A stretch of 64,000 bases of DNA from Megamerina dolium. Taxonomy: Eukaryota; Arthropoda; Insecta; Diptera; Megamerinidae. The notes under the pieces were generated by a model. It ran no database searches. It worked only from the letters and a program-made list of their open reading frames with translations, and was not told the origin of the DNA. This document shows positions 49,901 to 62,780 of this stretch, piece after piece. The stretch lies in the NCBI GenBank assembly GCA_963854835.1, contig OY978526.1, positions 14,773,277 to 14,837,276 of the forward strand, given 5' to 3'. A program made the translations under genes and the position numbers. Each line of letters starts with the position of its first letter. Position 1 is the first letter of the stretch.

Positions 49901-50689
49901 GTTTGCTAGTCACTTGAAATAAGAGGGGCGAAAAAAAAGTGATTTTTATTTAAAATTTCATACCAAACTCAAAAATTTTGTTGCCATTCCATTTCATTGT
50001 GTTCTATTGTTTATTTTTTATTCAGCTTTTGCTATTAAATATTTTTTTTTTTTTTTTTAAATTTTATTTCTAGTATTTATTGAATATTTCAGTTGTTACA
50101 TTATTATAAGCATTCAATTTTTAATTGAGTTATTTATTGACTTTGTATTTGTAAGTGGCAAATTGGGGTTATATTCGTACACGTATTCGGACGTAGGAAT
50201 TTTTAGGCAAATCTAGGTCAGTTTTATCGAAAAAAAGAAAGAAAAATTGTTTTTGAACAAATATACATTATTTAAATAACAATTATTGATTTCAAGTGAA
50301 TCATATATAATTTAAGTGTGATATTAATTAATGATTTGATATGAATGAGATTGTTTAAAATATAATGAAAGAAATTTCATATCGAGGAGGAAATTGAGAG
50401 CTCTTGATTATTGAAGCTAAGGTATAAAATATTTGTACTTAATATATTTCTTATATTTTTTTTAGTTTTTAATATTATTAAAAATAAACTAATTAACAAT
50501 TTTTGACATAATTTCAAATATTGGGTTTTCGAAAAAAAATCATGAGGTGTTTTGCGGTCGATTTCGTTTTTTTTACCATACTATCAATATCATAATTGGC
50601 TCAGGTGACATATAGGTGTATTTTGATGGCAGTTCAGACTTCGTTAAATGTGTTTTATTGGCATACATAAATGACTTTTGAGATCGCAA
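46977..50689. other. Noncoding with (GGAA)n and long T tracts
   Basis: A GGAA-rich run lies at 47,939-47,990, which explains the Gly/Arg/Lys-rich open frame across it. A CTG run lies at 48,551-48,564, T tracts at 48,751-48,767 and 50,042-50,058, a CAA run at 49,720-49,737 and a GTT run at 49,884-49,899. No gene supported. Confidence 0.5.
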
Positions 50690-50765
50690 AGATGCTAGGG
50701 ATGGAGTTGGAGAGTAAGAATATTTGGGAAAAATTGTTTGGTAGAAGAATTAATGGATACCGAAT
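50690..50765. repeat. Short fragment of the 4.8-kb repeat family
   Basis: GGAGTTGGAGAGTAAGAATA, TTTGGGAAAAATTG and GAATTAATGG follow the same order and spacing as the copy at 40,822 (GGAGATAGGAGATAAGAATG, TTTCGAAAAATGG, AAATTAATGG). A single partial unit. Confidence 0.5.
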
Positions 50766-51491
50766 TAGTATTAAGCGCCCCAAAAATATGAATATAAATT
50801 TTTATCTCGTTAGTTGGAGAAAGATTTTTGTTTTTTGAAATTCAAAAATATCCAGCTATTTGAGATATGAACTAAACTTTTATATCTTCAACCCACTCAT
50901 GGAGGAGCGACTTATCGAATAACATGCAACTGCCGAAATATATCCAAAAATCCATAGCATCCAGTGCACTCTTTAACTGAAACCAAATTTAAAATTTCGA
51001 TTAATATTATATTTTGCGAAGAAAAAAAAAAGTTCGCGCCAGAAATTTGTCTTTCTGTAATCTTTTGATTAAAGACCAAATTCAATTAAATATATCCAAC
51101 AAAAATCTTAATATTAATTTGACTAACAAAATTTTGCTTTTGTTTTTGTTGTTGTTGTATTCGTTTAAATGCTAAAAAAAACATGTGTTCACTTTCTTAG
51201 ATCTGAATTATGTTGGTATGTTATTAATAAATTCAGTTGGCATAATTTAATTGTAATTTATTTTGACACATTTCTTTGTTTTATTTAAATTAATTGGAAT
51301 TTATTTTTTACCTATACGAAAGCGTTAATGATAATATTTATAAATTACGTATTGTTTACGTATCTTTCTAGGTCAAATTTGGCTTGTTTTTTATGTCAGC
51401 TTTTTATATGTTACATCGTGAAGTAGTATAAAGCGGCAGACAAAAAATATTGTTAGCATAAAATATAAATAATTTTCTAATCAAAGTAAAT
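50766..51491. other. Noncoding AT-rich DNA
   Basis: No gene or known repeat recognised. A (GTT)n-type patch lies at 51,137-51,158. Confidence 0.5.
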
Positions 51492-51830
51492 TTGTGCGAA
51501 ATAAAAATAGAGCAGTGGAATATTTTGTTTCTTAGTTTTATATTTTTTAAGTTTCTTAGCAATCTGGGTATATATTTTTTTTATATTCTTCTATTGAAAT
51601 TATTTGTCTCAAATAAAATTTTTTTTTGGTTTGTTTTTTACTGTGTAATAAGTCAATATTCTAATACAATATTTTTTACTAAAATTCGTGGACTAATAAA
51701 GAGATTTAAGTTTAATAAGTTCTTCAAAAATTTTGAAATAAGTTTTAATTTATATTCCTTGTATGAAGTCTACATCATTTTAAAAAATAGTATATATACA
51801 ATTGAAATTGCTATTTTACATATTTTATAA
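51492..51830 (+). other. Unusually long ORF in very AT-rich DNA, hydrophobic
   Basis: The frame is open for 112 codons in DNA that is about four-fifths A+T by eye, where stop codons should be frequent. It begins at a TTG and has no ATG, so it would have to be an internal exon or a remnant. Residues 1-60 are mostly hydrophobic (Phe, Ile, Leu) with a helix-like rhythm, then a basic stretch (KIRGLIKRFKFNKFFKNFE at about residues 64-82) and a second hydrophobic end. The pattern of membrane segment, basic loop and membrane segment fits many receptors, but I recognise no family motif. It could be chance. Confidence 0.2.
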
Positions 51831-52228
51831 AGAAGCAAAAGTTGAATTTCTGTGCCTAATTAATTCTTTTTTTTTGGGTTTCATCAAAGTATTAATTAAA
51901 TTTCATGTTTACTTTATTGACACAATCAAGTTCATTGGAAAATAATTCATTACGGCGAAGAAGTAAATGTAAGAAGAAACAACAATAATCATAAATCAGA
52001 CATAAGTATAGGTATGCATCTGGCGTCTTGTGAGTTCAATGACCCAATAATGCAGATGTATTTTTAAAATTCACACAAACTTAGTCACACATAATAACAC
52101 ATATCAATATCCTGCCTTATTATCATCATCATTACCATCATTATCATCATCATCACTCAATTCATTGCAATATGTATCATTTACCAAAGAGCAACAACAA
52201 CAACAACAAGTCGTTTTGCTGAAGGACA

Positions 52229-52417
52229 ATGAAATTGCTCATTGCCATCGTTATTCTTCTTGCTCATGTTATTCTTGTTATTGTTGATGGCATTTCAATG
52301 GATAGCGTAGCTCCTGCTACTGCTGCTGCTACTGCTGCTGCTTCTGCTGCTGCTGCTGTAGTTGCCGCCAACAGCATTAGCTACTTGATTTATATTAACT
52401 CATCATGGTGCAAATAA
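52229..52417 (+). CDS. Candidate small secreted Ala-rich peptide, hypothetical
   Basis: A 62-residue frame starts at an ATG with A at -3 (GGACAATGA), a fair arthropod start context. Residues 1-21 (MKLLIAIVILLAHVILVIVD plus G) have the charged start, hydrophobic core and small-residue end of a signal peptide. Then comes a short linker, an Ala-rich segment (about residues 27-46) coded by GCT/GCC repeats, and a tail ending in WCK. The surrounding DNA is less AT-rich than average for the window. No paralogue or family is recognised. The Ala run arises from a (GCT)n microsatellite, so a chance frame is a real alternative. Confidence 0.25.
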   Translation: MKLLIAIVILLAHVILVIVDGISMDSVAPATAAATAAASAAAAVVAANSISYLIYINSSWCK

Positions 52418-54112
52418 ATTGGCGCAAACGTCAAACTTCAACGCTGACAAGAAGATATTCGTCAATGCCTGCCACCGCAAGGAGCTGCAATATATCGTTC
52501 ATACATACGGACATACACATACTACTCTATATTCGTACAAGATGTGAGTGAGGGTATGTTATATGTCGAGTACGAATGTATATGTTACAAGTGTCGCCGT
52601 AAATGTCAAAAGTGTCAACACAAGCCGGCAACACTGCGTCTGAATGTCGTCTCTTTATCAGTCGCTTCAGTAGTCTGTCGTTATATATCGTATATGTACA
52701 TAAGTTCATACGCTATATGTATATACATGTATGTATATGTCTATGTATATCTATCTATCTATCTATCTGTCTGTCTGTTTGTCTACTATAGATTGGTATG
52801 CTTTGTTTTCACAAATAGATCGATCTATCTTTATTTATATCTGCGAATCGTATAGTATAGTGCTTTTTAGCAACCAATTTTGAAGTTTCATCGACAAGCA
52901 ACCACGGCAAAGAGAAGCAATTTTCATGTGGCTGTTGTTATTTGCGCTTATACTTACTTCATACTTCAGCCGTAGTCCTGCCAAACCATAAACAATTTAA
53001 TTTATGGAAATCACTATTTTGTCCAAAGTCAAAAACGAATAAATAAACAAACTGCAATGAAAGGAAGCAAGGAAGGAAGGAACCAAGCAAAGGCTCCATG
53101 GTACGTACGTATGAATTTGTTTCACGTATTATTATTATTATTATTGTTATTATTGTTGTTGCTTATGCTGAACATAGCAAAAAAAAGAAAAAAGTTTACT
53201 TAACGAATCAAATTTAAATTTAAATTTCTTGATTTTATTAAAATTGTTCTTGTTGTTGTATCGGTAGTAACATAGTTGCTTGAGTTAGTGTTTGCGGTGG
53301 TGGTGTTGGTGGTGGTAGAGCTGATGGTGACGATGACGACGTTGATAATAATCATAATAATGATGATGACGGCGATGATGTCGATGATGATGATAATGTT
53401 GTTGTTGATTATGGTAATAGTGATAATATCAAGTATCGATATCATAGCTAGCTACTTATTTATTATAATTGTGTTTATAGATAAGCGTAGTATTGTGATA
53501 TTGATGGTGGAATGAGAGAATTCAATTCATTTTCGATTCGATCCTTTTGTATTGGTCGCTATTCTACTCTACATAGCATAGCATTCTAGTTTTTGTTGTT
53601 GTTCTTCTTGTTGTTGTTGTTGATGATGATGTTGTATGTATGGGATATCAGTTGTTCAGTTCATTTATTCGTTCAATCGCAATCGTTCAGTTCAGTGGTA
53701 TGCGATTTTCGCATAATAATAATTTGGCTGACGTGCTTGGAATTGATGGTTCGTTCGAATGACACTAAAGCGTCTCGTTGAGACAACAGCAACAGCAACA
53801 GTGTCGATATAACGATTACGTTTGTGTTGTGTTTGTTATTTTTGCTACACTCTCTTGTTGGTCATTTGATTGAGGATGATTTTAAAATTGGAAATCGAGA
53901 ACTTTTATGCGCGTTGTTTTTTGTTTTTCTGTTTTTTTTTAATCAATACATACTAATAGTATATTTGAACATATCTTGAACGTGTTGAGAATGAAAGCCA
54001 GATGAGAAAGTGAGAGACACGAGATGGGGAGCAAGTGGGATAAAAAGTGTGAGTTGTTGTCAAAATGATATCAGCAATGTGAATTGAATGGTGCTTAATG
54101 GTGCAAATAGCA
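52418..54112. other. Noncoding with TCTA and GAT/ATG-rich repeats
   Basis: A TCTA/TCTG run lies at 52,749-52,786, a (TTA)n-type run at 53,129-53,160 and a GATGATGA-rich stretch at 53,357-53,398. Open frames over these reflect repeat composition on both strands. Confidence 0.5.
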
Positions 54113-54116
54113 ACAG

Positions 54117-54155
<39 letters not shown>

Positions 54156-54160
54156 AATAA
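54113..54160. repeat. (CAA)n then (AAT)n microsatellite
   Basis: About twelve uninterrupted CAA units from 54,117 to 54,153, then AATAATAATAAC. Confidence 0.95.
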
Positions 54161-54771
54161 TAACAATAATGAAAATAACTATGGTGACCACAAGAGCGAC
54201 AATGACGACGACGACGATGATAATGCCAATTAAATTTTACATGATTTAGTTAAGAAACAAAATAGAGTGTCGTATTGGCCAAAGTAGAGTATTGAATTAC
54301 TTTTGAATTGGCATTTTGGAATACGCATTTTCATAAGATAAATCTATGCGTGGGTAAATATTAATAGTAGCTAATTATATTTATTTATATAGTAGATACC
54401 TGTAATTAAGTGAAATTCAATATGATTTCATTGGTAATTGATTATTTGGGAAGTCACAATATGTGAGGTTCATGTGCTTCAAGGAACGAAAAAAATATAT
54501 ATTTATAGTTACGAATAACTTTTACTATTTTCGGAAAATTGTTTTTTTCACTTTCTCCGTTTTCAGAATTTTTTTTTATCACTTCACTTGTGCGATGTAA
54601 TTGAATGTGCGCCCATTTTTATATGCATGCTTTGGAATTACTCAGATGAAGAAATCTAATTATTTTTAGTTTAGTTTCCCAAAAAAATGTTGTGCTTACG
54701 GTCTCTCAAAACTCTCACAGTTTTAGAGCTGAACCGTTTTCTGAATTATTCGATTAATATAAGTTTTAATC

Positions 54772-54802
<31 letters not shown>

Positions 54803-56499
54803 GCCGCTTTTAAATTTCATTGTCCTTTTTTATTATTTTAAAATAAAAATTTTAATTTTTAGGAGTTCTTTCTATTAGGAGAAATATGTTCAATATTTTA
54901 TTCGAATAATAACCGAATATTCGAAAAATTTATAATATGATGAATCAAAATATTGATTAATTTCTTAATTTCTTGTTATTCAGATTAATCTAATGTATTG
55001 TTATATTATATATTGAAATACTTGGTAGCTCCATGCTTTGTGAATCTGGAAGGATTCCGAATTTGGAAGATAATTTGGAGACACGAATTACCTCTGTATT
55101 AACATTCTCCAAAAATGATAAAGATTTAAATGATTTTTTATCTGTAAATATAGTTTCTGCTGTATCGCCTAGGTTCACGTGTGTGCATGACCTTTGTTCA
55201 GTTATCTAGTCAACCCTTACATAGCCATATTTTAATGGAGGTATCACAGTACAACACATTTTTTTTTGCATTCTGATTAAAATAAATATAAAGTTTTGCA
55301 TTAAACAGGGACCGCAAAAAATAATAATTAAAACAAATTTTTATTTAGAAATCAACATGTTGTAAATGATGGAGAGCACAACTGTGTATCCCAAATTTTT
55401 ACTAGTTCCAATAAACATCGAACTAGTATAAAAACAGAACAAAAAATAATGTTTAAAAATTTGTATTTATGGATATTAATTTTGTTAAATTTTGATGTAA
55501 ATTGATTTCTATAATTTGAGTTAACAAAAAAAAAAAAAAAAAAGAATAAAATAAAAAAAAATAAAAATAAATAAATAAATAAATATTTTACGATTTTTAT
55601 CTTTTTTTTCAAGAACAAACATTATTTTTGAGCTATATTTTTCCCTCAGTTATAAAAATTAATTTATGGGTTGGAGAAAAAAATTCAATTTTTTAAAGAT
55701 GTTTAATATAAGATATTTAAATATAAATGTTTTAATATAGATATGTTCTAAAATTCGTTAAATATTGTACTAAAATCAGTTTTACTATTCCAGGAATTTT
55801 GATAAAGTTTACTAAGGAAATAGAAGAGATCCGCAGGAAAGCGAAATTTAAAATGCATAATGAACGATATTCGTGCCCGAAAGAATGTCGAAAAGAATTC
55901 ACCTAAATCAGGATGAGGTGAGTTACTATGAAAACAAATTCACCATTATGTAAAGTGTTTAAAACACCTATTTTTTTATTATAGTGAACACATTTTGAAT
56001 TAGAAACAAGTTGATATTAAGGGAATAACTTTGTTTTGAATTTGAAATATTATTATGTATTCTAAATGTTTAAATAAAAATATTCAATTGTTTCTGCATT
56101 TAAAATGTACTAATATAGCACTTACCCTTACTGGAAATAGCACCAAATCACAAAATTGTTGCAAATTGAAATTTACATTGTTTCATTTGATTAGTAAGTA
56201 TTCCATGGCAATTACTTAGTGGTTTTATTGAAATACTGAAGTTATATTTTTTGTTTAACACAATTAAATTCGAAAATATTTTTGCGAAATGGCAATGTAA
56301 TGCAATCACTGGAGCACTTTTTTCTTTTAAATTCAAAATATTCTTTGTTGAATATCCTTTTTTGCTTGTATTACACTTTTTGATAATTCTTAAACTGAAC
56401 AGAAAATATATATCCTTATATATCCTGTGACATAGAATTAGAATTAGATGCAAAAAAATTTTGTTTTTTTAATTTATGTATGAAAAATATTCTGAATAT
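54161..56499. other. Noncoding with long A tracts
   Basis: A 28-bp pure A tract lies at 54,772-54,799 and a second A-rich tract at 55,526-55,585. These could be poly(A) tails of retroposed sequence, but nothing recognisable lies immediately 5-prime of either on the plus strand. A near-direct AAATAAATAAAT run lies at 55,567-55,584. Confidence 0.5.
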
Positions 56500-57480
56500 C
56501 ACTTCTACGAATAAGTACTATGTACGTTTGTGCAAGTCGTTTATTGTATATGTGTTTGTGTGTAAAAATTTATCGTATTTCCTCGTTTGATCATGTAGAA
56601 TTTCAACACATAACAATTTATCGATTGATCATCCACAGACGTCCACGATTCCGACACAAATATTGCTCAATTGCCGGGTATTGTAGATTCTTATATACCC
56701 TCGCCGTGTTGCCATTTCGCAAAAATTCTCTACGACTGCGCACCATTCTGTGGCTGCTGCTGCTTGACTTCGCTGCTTGGCTGCCCAACAATGCGTCGCA
56801 ACAATTTGCCCATTTTGCTGATCATCCCAATTGTACACTGCTGTTGCTGCTGCTGCTATTGTGTTCCATTCTGTTCGTTTCAATGGAAAACATTTTTGAA
56901 ATTCTGATTGCGCGACAGCTGATGATGTTTGCCTCTTCACAATGATGATCGCGTAGATGACGCTGACGATGTTCTGTTTTTGCTATGTGTGCTCACTACA
57001 AAAGTTCGCCGCTATTCATCCCATGTAGCAGATTATTTCGCCAATCATACCACGTCTCAATATCGCTCTCTGTGTATTTGTAAAAAGCAACAGCAGCAGC
57101 AGCAGTAGCAGCAGTAGCAGCGGTTGCTGTCACCGTTGCTGCATACTACATCGCGTACGTACAACCGCGATTTCATTGTAATGAAATCGCATGAACACAT
57201 GTGTACAAGAAGAATTTTGTAACTTCTTCTTCTGCTGCTGCTGCTTTGTTGTTGTTGTTGTTTTTTTTTTTTTTTTGAGTATTTTGCCATATTCTTTTGG
57301 TTTGTTCTTTGCCGATTTTGGCCAATGTCTCTTTTGAGACTTCTGTTGCCGTCATCGTCATCGCATTCTTGATCGGTATTGCGACCAATTGAGCTACGGG
57401 CCGATCTTGATGAGAGTGTTGACTTTGTGTGATTTTGTTGTTGTTGTTTTTATTTATTGAAATTCTTTAGACTTTTGTTC
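56500..57480. other. GC-richer island with CAG/CTG runs and a 24-bp palindrome
   Basis: This is the most GC-rich kilobase in the window. It holds CTG/GCT runs (56,749-56,762, 56,840-56,858), CAG runs (57,088-57,120), TCT/GCT runs (57,225-57,245) and a T16 tract (57,262-57,277). A perfect inverted repeat lies at 57,167-57,190. On the minus strand GGGTATATAAGAATC at 56,687-56,701 fits a TATA box. The longest plus frame (56,520-56,945, 141 residues) and the opposite frame (56,629-56,940) cannot both be genes, and neither has a clear start. A minus frame from an ATG at 57,361 (MTMTATEVSKETLAKIGKEQ) runs into an A/N/K-rich tract. It could be a regulatory region, a 5-prime exon or an old element. 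Confidence 0.35.
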
Positions 57481-57524
57481 GTATTGCTTCTTATTCAATT
57501 GTACTTTCATTGCGAAACGTTTGA

Positions 57525-57565
57525 TGGTTGTTGGTTGGTTGGTTGGTTGTTTGGTTGGTTGGTTG
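57525..57565. repeat. (TTGG)n microsatellite
   Basis: Ten or so TTGG/GGTT units with one interruption (TTGTTTGG). Confidence 0.9.
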
Positions 57566-60377
57566 ATGGGATGGATGGTATTGTCTTTGTATTATTCACT
57601 TGACTCTGTAGTGACTATTGGGATTTCCCTAAATGCCCTTTTATCTTCTTCCCTACATCGGGTGTTTAATTTATTGTTGTGCAATTATTTTGTTCTTAGA
57701 ATGCAATGCGAATTTAATCGCTCTCATTTATTTTTAGCAAATTTAATGGGATAATAAGAATTTTAATAATTCAAAACATGCATCATAATGAATAAGTAGA
57801 GTGCATTTATGTGTCAACTTTCTTATCTGAAAATATTTATTTACTGATGTATTTGCAGTTTGTAGTAATTAAGATGCGATGGTGTGAATGTGATTAAAAA
57901 ACCCAATTTGATTGAATTAAGTAATACTATTTTTAAACAATTTAATTGTGGCATGTAATTTTGTCTTATCATGAAAGTGAACATGAACATCTTGGCTCAA
58001 CGAAATTGCAATTAAATTATTTTTTTTTTAAAGTGCATTGATCGCAGGCGCATTTGTATCACACCCACACACACACACCCACATAAATAATTACACATGG
58101 CACAATAGCAATATTAATAACAACAAAATAACAATAATCGTCATATTGCCAATAGTCAATATCTTCGATGAACGTGCATTGATTTGTCAATAAAATCGAA
58201 AACAGCGATAATACCCACAAAGTCGCTGCTCTCAACTTTCGTTTTACCATCGACAAAAATAATACAAAAAAAAAATGGAATATAATTCAATTCTAAAACC
58301 GTTGGGCATAATAAACATAAACGTAAAAAATTAATTTCGACTCCAATGTGGCATTTTATTTCCATAAAATCGAAATTTTATTAAAAATTGCCTAAAGCAT
58401 TGATGCGTTCATGAAGAAGTCAGATATACAAAGAGACCGAGAGAGTAATAGAGTGAGAGTGATAGTCACACAACAACATTGCGACAATTCGCATAATATG
58501 TATGTACTTACATATAAGAAAAAAATTTCAATAAACAAATACTCGTATGCACGTTTTATCCTCCAACTGCCATTCGGAAATATTTACATAAAATGCCTGA
58601 TTGTAGCAGGTGTATGAGGCGTGTGTGGGTGTGTGTGTGTGTGTGTACGTAATAAGTATGTTGTATTTGGCACTAAATATCATATATAGTACTTGCTACA
58701 ATTCGAGCAATAAATGTTGCTACATATGCATGAGCACCACTCGAATTATTCAGCTGTAGGCATTGCTTTTTTTTCACTCACATATTGATATATCGTAGCA
58801 AGAAGTAGGCAAGCAAGAAGTAAGCAAGCAACTGAAGCTACTAAAATACAATAACAATAACAACATTATGCGGCGCCATCAGCCAAAATATATTATGATT
58901 ATTATTCTCATTGTTCTTATGCCTCATTTTTTCACTTGCTACTGCTGCTGTGGCTGTTGTTGTTGCTGTTGTTGGTGTTTACGTGAGTACGTGTTTTGCA
59001 TATCGATATATGAATTTCGTTCACAAGAGATAATCGTTAAAGAGACAGAGCACAATATGGCATAAAGAAATGAAGTCAATATGTTTTGGCATACGACATA
59101 TACATACATATGTAAGTACATAGGACTAAAAGTTTTCGGAATATACAAAAGAAACTTAAATTTTATACAAAATAACTAATTTTATTGTTTTTCAAAAAAT
59201 TCGTCATTAAGTTTATGCACCAAGAAGCCAGATGTCCAAGCATTTATTCCAATTTGTGATCGGTATATAGGAAATAAGCATTTTAAATATTTCGACTGCC
59301 TTTTTAGGTGTGGACGAATGTTGGTATTGAGCTAATAATTCGATGTTTTTTCTCCTATTGATTAACTGTTTGCTGTGTCATGTCATGATGTCGGTATATT
59401 ACATGTCAATCCACTCCAATAGGGTCTCTCTCCTCATCTTCAAGGAATTTGTCTCTAAGCCAAGTGTATTCTCGCTTAAATTCTACTAACTGTCATATTC
59501 TACGAAATCATATTTACACATTCGCCCAACACTATATGGTGCGTATATCCGAAGACTTTCTGAGAGCGCCTACATATATTAGTACATAGAATATTGTGTT
59601 AAAGTAAAATGACGAGAGTAAACACATATGCACACAAATGTACAAATAATAAATTATTCCAATAAAATATTGGCATATCGCTTAGATATTGTACTCTTAC
59701 AAGTACATGTTGTAGGTACGTATGTAGTAGAATCGAATAAAGAAAGTATAAACATGGATAATATGATGCAGTCGTACTACTTAAATATATGACAGTATCA
59801 TGAAGAGGTGTTAAAGTACTTGTATAATAATGATAATGGAGCGAATAAAAAAAAAAAGCAAAATGTAAATGATAAACAGAAATAACATATGTATTGTAAT
59901 TTAGAAAAATTGAAATTTAATGGGAATAATATTTTACCATATTATTATTATTATTATTGTTATTATTTAGGCTTTTTTTGTTAAAGCTAGGGATAAAACA
60001 ACATTGTATTGGTATCGTTTATATACTATAAGTATTCATTAAGATAAATTTATCGAAATTTAGTTACAATTGAATTAAAAATGTAGGCGTGAGTATTGAT
60101 TGTATCGATATGATTTGTTCATAAACAAATGTCTAACTAACATTTTACAGATGTACATTTCGAAAGCATCATGACATTAGAAGAATTCGAGAAATTTGTT
60201 GTAATTTTTTAAGATAAAATTATATAATTTACTTAAGTCGAAAATTACAGTCTTGTAAATGTTTCATTAAAATATTTTTTCATCTCATAGATTACCATTG
60301 CTGTTCTGACACTCAAATTCGAATATAACTGCATTCAGCAAAAATATTCCTCTAGAATCATAGTGTTATTATTCATT
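57566..60377. other. Noncoding with (GT)n at 58,620-58,646
   Basis: GT-rich run at 58,620-58,646, CA run at 58,064-58,080 and CTG/GTT-rich patch at 58,942-58,975 that explains the Cys-rich open frame there. No gene supported. Confidence 0.5.
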
Positions 60378-60590
60378 GTAAGGCCAGGCATGATGAGAGA
60401 TTTGTAGAGTGTGGTCTTCGTTTCTAGAGAGAGGGCTCTACTTCTCAATTGCTTACATAGCCCAAAGTAGCGCCTGTTAGCAGGAGTAATGCTTCGAAAT
60501 ATCTCCAGGATGACGTATTTACTGGTATTAATGCTGGTTCCAAGATAGACAAAGTCGTGCACTACTTCAAAAGCGTAAATGGCATACATG
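60378..60590 (-). pseudogene. RTE-like LINE fragment, FVYLG region
   Basis: The minus strand reads FEVVHDFVYLGTSINTSKYV, then LEIFRSITPANRRYFGLCKQ, LRSRALSLETKTTLYKSLIM and PGLT without interruption. This is the segment just before the KVLRR block of the 39.9-kb copy and overlaps the QLRSRALS segment of the 24.1-kb copy, so all three are one family or close relatives. The open frame extends on both sides (60,335-60,763, 142 residues), but the outer residues do not look like the LINE protein. It is truncated at both ends and has no GAA tail here. Confidence 0.85.
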
Positions 60591-62325
60591 TTAGTAATGG
60601 AAAATTGGGTAGAATTAGCTGAAGACTTATGGCAGATTAGATTACACAGCCTTAGACCAAATGTGAGCCCATTATGGCACCGTGCATCAATTATGCTACT
60701 ATTATCCACTGGAATATTTTTAGTGTCACCGTGAAGATTTGAGAAGAGAAAAGAATATCGCAAATATATGTATGAATATCAATTAACAACTTATAAAAGT
60801 ACAACAAATATATAAGAAAGTTTTAAACCTCAAGGAAAGAATCTTTTAGATGTCATCACCATTAACTTACAATTTTTTAGAGAGGAAAGAATATATGGGA
60901 AAAATTCTAAATGACGAATTTTGTCACATAACCTCACATATAGTAAAAATCTGTTCCTTTTAATTTTTATATGAGATTCTCAAAAACTGACTTAGTGAAG
61001 TTATTCTGAGTTTAAATTCGGATTAAGGATGTCAAATATCGAGGTAAAATTTTTAGCTGCTATCGATCGATATTTTATCTTTAGAATATGATACAGATTT
61101 ACAATAACATTTGAAAATTATCTCCTACTGTATTTGGTTTTAGTTGAAATTGTTAAAATTTCAGCAATCCATCTCGAAATATTGTATAAAGCATTTTTCA
61201 AAATTATCGCTCTGCAGATCAAGCAGATTAGGTACAAAATGTATTCAAACGAAATAGTGTAACTCAAAAATTCATTTTAATGTTAAAATATTGGTTTAAG
61301 TCTAAAGATTGACATACATATATCATAATTGTACCATGTAAAAATTGATGTTCTTTTTTAAATTTACAAAAAATTGAACTTTGTTGCTCAATTTCTCTTC
61401 CTCTTCCAATCGAAAGGATTGTGGATAGAAAATGTGAAATAATGGACATTTCAATGCCTAGAAATCTCTCCAAATACTGTGATTCTTTAAATTAGGGTTA
61501 GTTATAGCGAGTAGAAGAATTCATGAAAGAGTTCATAAACAGTTTATCAATATAGGTTAGATTTTGGTCTACGTGCCTAAACGTTAAAAACGGTTCATTA
61601 CTGCAAATATTCATATACCAAAAAAAAAAAGCATATTTAATAATTTAAACATTCTGGCTAACACAGAAATTCAGCCAATGCTATAAATTATACCGTATAC
61701 CAAAATAAGTAGGTATGTATATTTGATATTTTTTGCAATTTAATTAAAAATTGTTTGCAAAAAAATGAATCTATTTGTGAGGCATTTATTTGAAAATGAT
61801 GACACTCTTCGAATGATAATCAAATTAGAATTTTTAATTAAAATGCTAAATACATATTCATATTACATAAAATATGTTTCATATGTATATGTGCTGGTAC
61901 ACTCTATAACTTTAATAGATATGATCAATGTTGACCTAATTTTACAAAACAAAAAAAATAAAGAAAGAAATAATATTAACATCAACAAACAAATATTCAT
62001 AATAAGAATTTTCATTTGGATTTCATAGAATTCAAAATAAAAATGTTGAACAAAATTGAAATAAAAAATAAAGAATAATCATTACATTTTAGGATATTAT
62101 GAGGATGGCTGTTAATAATGTTTTGTTTTTTTGGTTAACTGAAAATACAGACAACATGTATATGTGGGTACAAAGTGTAAAAAAAATGACAAAAAAAGAA
62201 ATAAAAATTGGTGATTTGGTCAAAGTAAAATCAAGTTGTGTATTTTTTTGTACATTTCATTATGGTTGAAAGTGATGCAAAAGTACCATGTTCCATTAAG
62301 CTTGCAGGTAAATATGTATTTTACA

Positions 62326-62370
<45 letters not shown>

Positions 62371-62780
62371 TCATAAATGTATAACAACAAGATACGATAT
62401 GTAGGTAAGTACACACATACATATTTAAACACCCTCAAGAACTTTCACCAAAAAAAAACTCTCTTTAAATTCATTTTTGATGAAGCACAATAGAAAGTTT
62501 TTTTTTCCATCAAAAATTCAATTAGCAAAAAGGAGACGACAAAAATAAAAGAAAACAAACAAAAAAACAAAAAATCACATCACATTATTTATACAATAGT
62601 ACCTTTGCTTGTACATATGTATATATCGTATGTATATGCATGAGCTCGTCATGTTAATGCAAAGAACGTCTCTTCAAACTGTATTTTGGTCAAGAACAAT
62701 TTCTGAATTACAAATTTACAAAATGCTAAAATAACAACAACAAAATCAAACAAAAAAAAAAAAAACATAACAAAACCTGA
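60591..62780. other. Noncoding with (AAT)n at 62,324-62,366
   Basis: The 60,591-60,760 part is less AT-rich than its surroundings, but I do not recognise it. A (AAT)n run of about 14 units lies at 62,324-62,366. No gene supported. Confidence 0.5.

Noticed and set aside
51300..51900. Nuclear copy of mitochondrial DNA, suggested by extreme AT content
   Set aside because: The open frame shows no recognisable mitochondrial protein segment, and no mitochondrial tRNA or rRNA sequence is visible nearby.
54772..54799. Poly(A) tail of a retrocopy or LINE
   Set aside because: No coding or LINE sequence precedes the 28-bp A tract, and I see no flanking duplication.
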